A stretch of DNA of 64,000 bases from Xylona heveae TC161 (lineage: Eukaryota; Ascomycota; Xylonomycetes; Xylonales; Xylonaceae). Of this stretch, positions 57,926 through 64,000 are shown one piece after another (positions within the stretch are counted from its first letter, which is position 1; each line of letters opens with the position of its first letter). The stretch is from NCBI RefSeq assembly GCF_001619985.1, contig NW_017264197.1, positions 1,612,001 through 1,676,000 of the forward strand. Direction: 5' to 3'. A program made the translations under genes and the position numbers. The notes beneath the pieces are model-generated. The model did no database searches and had not been told where the DNA came from. It saw only the letters and a list, made by a program, of their open reading frames with translations.

Positions 57926-59555
57926 TCACCCCTTGGCCCACGGATCGGCGTATTCCTTATTAAATGCACGACCAATTACCAGTCGGCGAATTTCGCTCGT
58001 TCCTGCGCCAATTTCATAGAGCTTAGCATCTCGCAAGAGACGACCAGCAGGCATTTCATTCATATATCCATTCCCGCCGAGCAACTGGATAGCATCAAGC
58101 GTGACTTCGGTCGCACGCTCTGCGGCATAAAGAATTGCACCAGCGCAATCGACTGTTTTGACCGAGCCTTCTTCATCCAGTCTCTTTGCCGTCGAATATG
58201 TATATGCCTTTGCGGCTTGGAGTTTTGTATACATATCTGCCAGCTTTCCCTGAATCAATTGATTATATGCTATTGGAGTTTGGAACTGCGTTCTGGTATG
58301 GGTGTAAGGTAGAGCGACGTCTAACGCCGCTTGCATAAGACTGGTTCTGAGGGTTAGCGATCCTTTGACTCGAAATTTCTTTGACATTATCTTTTATTCT
58401 TACCCTAGAGGTCCCGAACTCAAAACGAGTCGTTCAATATCTAATCCTTCCATGAGTACACGAACGCCTTTGTTTACTTCGCCTAGGACATTCTCCGCGG
58501 GAACAAAGACATCATCAAAGATTAATTCACCCGTGTTCGAACCTCTCATCCCGAGCTTATCCAGCTTTCTGGCGCAAGAGAAGCCCGTGAAGCCTTTTTC
58601 TACCACAAAAGCAGTGATCCCCTTGGATCCTTTTTCTGGGTCGGTCTTGGCATAGACCACGATGTAATCCGCGTCAGGTCCCTGCATATTGAAATCCAAG
58701 TTAGCGCTGCTTCGGCAAAGAAAAAATAAAAGCATTTGAAAATCTTGAAATCTTACATTCGTAATCCACATCTTTGTACCAGACAGTATCCAGCCTCCCT
58801 TGACTGCTTTCGCCGTTGTCTTCATGCTAACTACATCTGAGCCCGCCGAGTGTTCTGACATGGCCAGCGCTCCGACCTTTTTTCCTGATATAAGCCCGGG
58901 GAGAAATTTTCGCTTTTGTTCCGGCGAGCCATTAAGAGAAAGCTGATTGACGCAAAGTTGCGAGTGTGCAGCATATGACAGACCAATGCTTCCTAAGATA
59001 ACCCCCACTTTAGCTGAATTGCATATGCGAGATTATAGCGTGCAGTATGTACTACAGACCTGAAGCTCGACTAATCTCTTCCATAACTACACAGTGTGCC
59101 TGGTACCCCATGGCAAGACCACCGTAGTCCTCATCGGCCGTGATTCCCAGAAACCTGACCGCCAATGAGCTGAAGCAAACGCCGTGACCCTGAAGGCAGC
59201 ATAAATACACACCCTGCCTCTCCCAATTTCTCCCACATATCATTTGGGAACTCATTCACTTTATCGGTCATCGCAGCGACTTCTTCTGGGATCTCGCGCC
59301 CTTGACCCTTGTTAGTTCCACTTTTCGCCGCAGAGTAATCGTACTTTTGGACTCACTAGTAAATTCTTGGACCCTATCTCTTAACTCGGACAGATCCTCA
59401 CTAGATGGCGGTATAAAGCCCTTGGGGTGCTTTGTGGTTGACGCATATCTGACTTGTCGGTTTCGAGCCAGTGTTGTTATGCATGGCATGCCCCTCGGAG
59501 CTAACAACAACGACCGAGGGATAGCTCGTGGGAGAATACGCAAGCTTGATGCCAT
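57926..59555 (-). CDS. ivdA: Isovaleryl-CoA dehydrogenase
   Basis: Six exons (59555-59357, 59300-59213, 59154-59060, 58992-58757, 58681-58404, 58340-57926) give 436 residues. A mitochondrial presequence ([15 protein letters not shown]) is followed by the acyl-CoA dehydrogenase fold: [103 protein letters not shown]. The catalytic glutamate is Glu289 in [13 protein letters not shown], the position particular to IVD; other acyl-CoA dehydrogenases place it near the C-terminal GTSEI. It oxidises isovaleryl-CoA to 3-methylcrotonyl-CoA, the MCC substrate, in the mitochondrial matrix. Divergent from mccB. Confidence 0.97.
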
Positions 59556-59985
59556 TCTCAGATATGTCTAAAATGAGGCAGCCCTCTTACTCTGAAAATT
59601 TGAAAAATTGAAGGGACCTGGAAGAATGCACAATTGATGGGATCGTGATAGTGGGCAATAGTGCGACATGCTACGATTAATATCCGCCCGACCCGTCTGG
59701 GGAAGTTGGGGCATCAACACAAAGACAGGGATTCCCCACGCGGGTTCGGCTAACACCGGCTCAGGCTGCAGGACCCTTGAACCTCGGGAGGGCTTGTATT
59801 TCCCACTGCTTAGCTATAGCCCAGGGACTCAAGGACAACCGTCATAATGCTGTATGATGACACTTAAAAAAACCTTGAGTGATAAACACTACTTCAATTA
59901 ATCTCTACAAGATCATTTGCACAGTGTGACAGGTTCAATACAATGACAATCCTGCGATAAATGATAATTCCTCATTCTTTTGACC
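59556..59985. promoter_or_regulatory. Divergent ivdA-mccB promoter
   Basis: 430 bp separate the two start codons, so the IVD and MCC beta genes probably share control elements. A CCTCGG hexamer lies at 59782-59787, the same core as the two sites in front of mccA. No TATA box is obvious. Confidence 0.5.
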
Positions 59986-62289
59986 ATGAGTGCCTCGATC
60001 CCGCACCAGCTGTTCTTCAGCGGCTTCCGGGCAATCTCGCGATCACAACGGCGTCGAATATCTTACGTACTGTCCAGATCTAGATTCAATGTTTGCAGCT
60101 CGCAATGTCGGACTATTGCAACTCATTTGCACCGTCACCAGGCCTCCGCATTATCAGTGTTACCGACGGAAGTAGATTCTTCGTCGGCTGAATTTCAGGA
60201 GAATGCCCGACAAATGCGAGAACTGACCGATGAACTTGAAAGCTTGCATTCAAAGATTGCACAGGGTGGTCCGCCGAAGGCGCGAGAGAAACATATTGCG
60301 AGAGGGAAAATACTTCCACGAGAGTAATGCTATTCTTCTACCAAATTTACCTTAGAGTCATCCTTCTAATGCGTTACTACAGTCGCATCACAGCTCTCAT
60401 AGATCCTGGGACATCTTTTCTCGAACTCTCCGCATTGGCAGGATATGAGCTATACCCCGGGGAAGACGTCCCTGCTGGAGGGATTATTACGGGTATTGGC
60501 AAAGTAGAAGGAGTGGATTGTTTGATAATTGCCAACGACAGCACGTACGCCATCTGACTTACATTTCCCAGCCAATGAACAAGAATCAGCACATAACACA
60601 TGCTAATATACTATGAGATAGTGTCAAAGGAGGAACATACTACCCTGTAACAGTAAAGAAACATCTTCGAGCTCAAGCGATTGCTCAAGAAAACCGTACG
60701 TTTTCCAACACTTAACGCACCTATAAAACGTTCACAGATTGATACTCTCAAAGACCTACCATGCATATATCTTGTCGACTCCGGTGGTGCCAACCTACCG
60801 CATCAAGCAGACGTCTTTCCAGACCGCGAGCACTTTGGTAGGATATTCTACAATCAAGCTCAAAGTACGCATCTCCTCTTGTCCTCTCCCTCCAGGCCGT
60901 CCCGCGAGAAATTGCTTACAATGACAGTGAGTTCAATGGGCATTCCGCAAATAGCCGTAGTCATGGGCCCATGTACCGCGGGCGGGGCCTACGTACCGTC
61001 CATGTCCGACGAGTCTATTATCGTCGAGAATCAAGGACACATCTTCCTCGCCGGCCCACCGCTGGTCAAAGCCGCCACAGGGGAAGTAGTCAGCCACGAA
61101 GACCTCGGCGGCGGGAAACTACACAGCTCCATCTCCGGCGTGACAGACTACCTTGCTGTCGAAGACGCACATGCGATCATGCTTGCACGGCGAAGCATAA
61201 GTAACTTGAACTGGCCGAAAAGCAATAAACGCGACGAGAATATTACTGGGTCAAACAAGTCGTGGAAAGAGCCACTCTATGATCCAGAAGAATTGCCTGG
61301 CATCGTTGGCACGAAGTTAAAAAAGCCTATTCAGGCTCGAGAAATCATTGCCAGAATCGTAGACGGGAGCGAATTCGCCGAGTTTAAAAAGGATTATGGC
61401 ACGAGTCTTGTAACTGGTTCGTATTATCTCCTTTCCAATTTGTCCTCATTTGTCTATCTCTCTCGCTCTTCCCCTCTTTACTAAACCCCAGAGAAACAGG
61501 CTTCGCAAGAATATACAACCAACAAGTCGGTATCATTGCCAACAACGGCATCCTATTCTCCGAATCGGCACTCAAGGGCGCACACTTTATCGAACTCTGC
61601 GCTCAGCGCGACATCCCACTCGTGTTTTTGCAAAACATTAGCGGATTCATGGTCGGCGCGGATGCTGAAAAGGGCGGCATCGCCAAGAACGGAGCAAAGC
61701 TCGTCACGGCAGTCGCGTGTGCCCAGGTCCCCAAATTCACCGTCGTGTTCGGATCAAGCGCCGGCGCGGGGAATTATGGCATGTGGTGAGTTGAGTCTGG
61801 TTTCTGTGTCGCTTTGCAAATTACACCCACATATGGCTTCTATTGCCTTGTCGTGCCTCTTCTTGTCACTGTCATTTTCACCCTTGAGAACTTCCCGCAA
61901 AACAAACCCGCAGAGAATGCCTAAGAGTGTGAACAATGAAAACAATGGAGACAAAAACTAACAGCGAGAATTGTAGTGGCCGTGCGTACTCGCCCCGATT
62001 TCTGTGGATGTGGCCCAATGCTCGCATTGGAGTCATGGGATCCGAGCAGCTCAGCGCCGTCATGGAGACTGTAGGCGGCAAGTCCGCGGATCCGGCGCTC
62101 AAACAACGCATTGAGAGCGAGAGTCGCGCAACCTTTTCGTCGGCTCGGCTCTGGGACGATGGTGTCATTCCTCCCGCGCATACGCGTATGGCGCTGGGAC
62201 TTGGATTAAGTGTTGCCATGGCCGGACTGGAGAGACAGCGTGCCCAGGCTGGGTGGAAGGGGACAAAGTTTGGGGTGTTTAGAATGTAA
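59986..62289 (+). CDS. mccB: 3-methylcrotonyl-CoA carboxylase beta subunit
   Basis: Seven exons (59986-60323, 60383-60544, 60622-60695, 60754-60864, 60928-61416, 61500-61785, 61977-62289) give 590 residues with consistent phases. The N terminus is a long Arg/Ser-rich mitochondrial presequence. Carboxyltransferase marks: [122 protein letters not shown] 59986 is the first usable start. With MCC alpha it forms the mitochondrial enzyme making 3-methylglutaconyl-CoA. Cluster neighbours support the assignment, which the sequence alone makes firm. Confidence 0.97.
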
Positions 62290-62581
62290 CTTCATTCTTA
62301 TTTTTTTTTTTTTCCTCCATTTCGCTTGTATCTCGTTTGCAGAATTCTGCTTGGTGAAGAAATGAATCAAAGTTTCTCTATAGGTTAATATATATGTGCT
62401 CATGAATAAGACAAGTAATATATATGTGACATGAAACTGAATGGCGCTTTCTAGGTCGGTAAGAAAGATGTATATAGTTCATCAACCGCAACGACAAAAA
62501 ATGATGAAGAGAAAGGGAAAAGCCAAAAGAAAAAAAAAAAGGGGGAGAATAAATGACAAAATCCTCCCATGTTCGTGAAAA

Positions 62582-63831
62582 TCATAAAATTACGCAGCGC
62601 GGTCCATTATCTCGGCGTCGCCGTCGTCGGCGGTGGCGGCCGTAAAGATCCCGCTTGCTCGTACTTTTGCCGCCCAAGGGGCCATATACTGCTTCTTGGG
62701 CTTGCATGAATCGGTCTTGTTCCGCATCCGCTTGAAGCATCTGTCGACAGAGGTCGGTAAAGACTTGGTCGATGTTGAGTCGGCTACGGGCCGACGTCTC
62801 GTAATAGTGTGTCTTGTTCCAGCTGTGCGAGACGGCAAAGGCATGGGCGCGTGAAACGGCACGCTCCTCTGCTAAATCGCATTTGTTACCCACAATAACC
62901 ATAGGAACCTGGTCCGTTCCTTTGATCTGAATGATGGTATCGCGTAGCGCTTTGAGCTCGTTGAAGCTGTTTTTGCTTGTGATGGAGAAGACGAGTAGAA
63001 ATCCGTGGCCTATTGGGGTTGTTGTGTCAGTCGGTTGGTACGTTTGAGTAGGGGTGGGTCCTATGGATCTGCAGGAAGCGGGAGTGGATTCCGACGAACC
63101 TGATTTCATGTAGAGTTCTCTGCAAATAATAGCAATACGTAAGCTTGGTTCTGTTCATTCAGAGTGGGATGTTTCAAACTGGTGGTGTTGTACCTCATAG
63201 CCGCTGATGGAGGACGCACCGTTAGCATGAGTTGTATAGGCAATTTAGAGGCACTTACTAAATTGTTCTGTACCGGCCGTATCTAATCTTTGTGTTGTTA
63301 GTCAACTCTGCTGCATCAACGACTTGAGGCGCCCGCTGGATCCTACATTTCTAGCATGCATTGTCGGCCCTGTATGAAGTACACAATATAGTTAGCTTCG
63401 AACGGCACAGCGAGGGAGGAAGAGGCTCTCTGATGCCGGGGCCTCAGATCAGGGCTGACAACGCACATCTATAGGAATCTGTTTTGTATAGGAATCTTCT
63501 ATGGTGGGGTCATAACTCTCAATCCAGACGCCCTGAACGAATTGCGCTAAAGTGCAAGCATCACACCGCGTCAATTATCTGCCAATGTGTCCATGTCCAC
63601 TTGGAGGAAAAGCATACCAGTCAAGCAGCTCTTTCCGACACCACCTGTCGGCCCACATTCGTATTAGATCTCTCATGTATTGATCATTATATATCGTGGA
63701 CGGAATCGGGGGAAAAACGCACCGGCGCCTAGAACGACAACTTGATATACTTGGCTATACAGATTGAGCGACTGGTCAGCAAAGCTTCAGGATGGAATTC
63801 AATCTATTGAGCTGCAATACCTCTGAGCCAT
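62582..63831 (-). CDS. rsrA: Rap1/Rsr1-type small GTPase (Krev-1)
   Basis: Nine coding exons (63831-63821, 63754-63723, 63644-63618, 63546-63467, 63369-63347, 63287-63259, 63203-63194, 63119-63100, 63009-62582) give 219 residues. Six exons are under 33 nt; the first is 11 nt and the seventh 10 nt. Spliced sequence shows the P-loop GAGGVGKS (13-20), effector loop YDPTIEDSY (35-43), DTAGTEQF with Thr64 where Ras has Gln (a Rap mark), NKCD and ETSAR. A basic tail ([12 protein letters not shown]) ends in the CAAX box CVIL, whose final Leu predicts geranylgeranylation. Family knowledge: Rsr1/Bud1 marks polarity sites at the plasma membrane. Each micro-exon joint keeps the Rap sequence unbroken. 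Confidence 0.93.
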
Positions 63832-64000
63832 GTCCTTCTATACTGAAATGGGAAAATCAAAGAAATATGTGCGATACGGCATACGTAGGCGGCGTGGACA
63901 GATCGTGCATACAGGATAGAGGTCAAACTATAGGGGAGACAATGGTTCGAACACTAGGTGCCTCGATCGGCGCTTTTGAGATGTGCTTTTTAAGGGCGGT
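63832..64000. other. Upstream flank of the Rap gene
   Basis: The last 169 bp lie upstream of the minus-strand GTPase start and would contain its 5' leader and part of the promoter. The region is cut by the window edge. Confidence 0.6.

Overview
The window is a 64-kb piece of nuclear DNA from a filamentous ascomycete. Short introns (mostly 50-100 bp) with GTNNGT donors and CTAAC/CTGAC branch sites, two Zn(II)2Cys6 regulators, a Dal5-family permease, a DUF2439 protein and a leucine-catabolism cluster all point to Pezizomycotina. The set resembles Eurotiomycetes (Aspergillus/Talaromyces kin), but that placement is an inference. I see about 20 believable protein genes, one clear broken gene, one probable broken gene, and no convincing tRNA, rRNA or mobile element.

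Layout. 1-3.2 kb: no gene seen. 3.2-5.4 kb: DNA polymerase eta (-). 7.3-8.9 kb: charged repeat protein (+). 9.9-12.1 kb: DUF2439/Mte1-Dbl2-like repair protein (-). 12.8-14.5 kb: Rvs167-type BAR-SH3 protein (+). 15.3-17.5 kb: Vms1/ANKZF1 ribosome-quality-control hydrolase (+), whose real start lies in a short upstream exon. 18.2-21.5 kb: remnants of two decayed genes. 22-26.6 kb: divergent pair of a Soa1/Dal5-like permease (-) and a TauD dioxygenase (+). 27-28.9 kb: tail-anchored Inp54-like 5-phosphatase (-). 29.4-33.4 kb: deoxyribose-phosphate aldolase (-) and a Zn2Cys6 regulator (-), then a DUF218 protein (+, to 34.9 kb). 35.2-39.6 kb: a second Zn2Cys6 regulator (-), divergent from a PhyH-type dioxygenase (+). 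40.1-41.7 kb: secreted single-pass membrane protein with a His-Gly run (-). 43.3-45.0 kb: Mks1/DUF1752-like regulator (-). 47.9-49.2 kb: mitochondrial short-chain dehydrogenase (-). 51.6-52.4 kb: MARVEL/Nce102-like membrane protein (-). 53.8-62.3 kb: methylcrotonyl-CoA carboxylase alpha (-), an unrecognised acidic/basic protein (+), isovaleryl-CoA dehydrogenase (-) and methylcrotonyl-CoA carboxylase beta (+). 62.6-63.8 kb: Rap/Rsr1-type small GTPase (-) split into nine tiny coding exons.

How genes work together. The clearest unit is leucine breakdown: IVD oxidises isovaleryl-CoA, and the two MCC subunits carboxylate the product in mitochondria. IVD and MCC beta share a 430-bp divergent promoter. 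The TauD-permease pair looks like a sulfonate uptake and desulfonation module with a shared 1.1-kb promoter carrying two MetR/CYS3-like sites. Regulator-enzyme neighbours (Zn2Cys6 next to deoC; Zn2Cys6 divergent from PhyH) are candidate local circuits. Polymerase eta and the DUF2439 protein both act in DNA-damage tolerance, and both carry an ACGCGT box about 205 bp upstream of their start codons.

Exon boundaries below were worked out by hand from splice signals, frame continuity and expected family motifs. They should be accurate in most genes; doubtful ones are marked.
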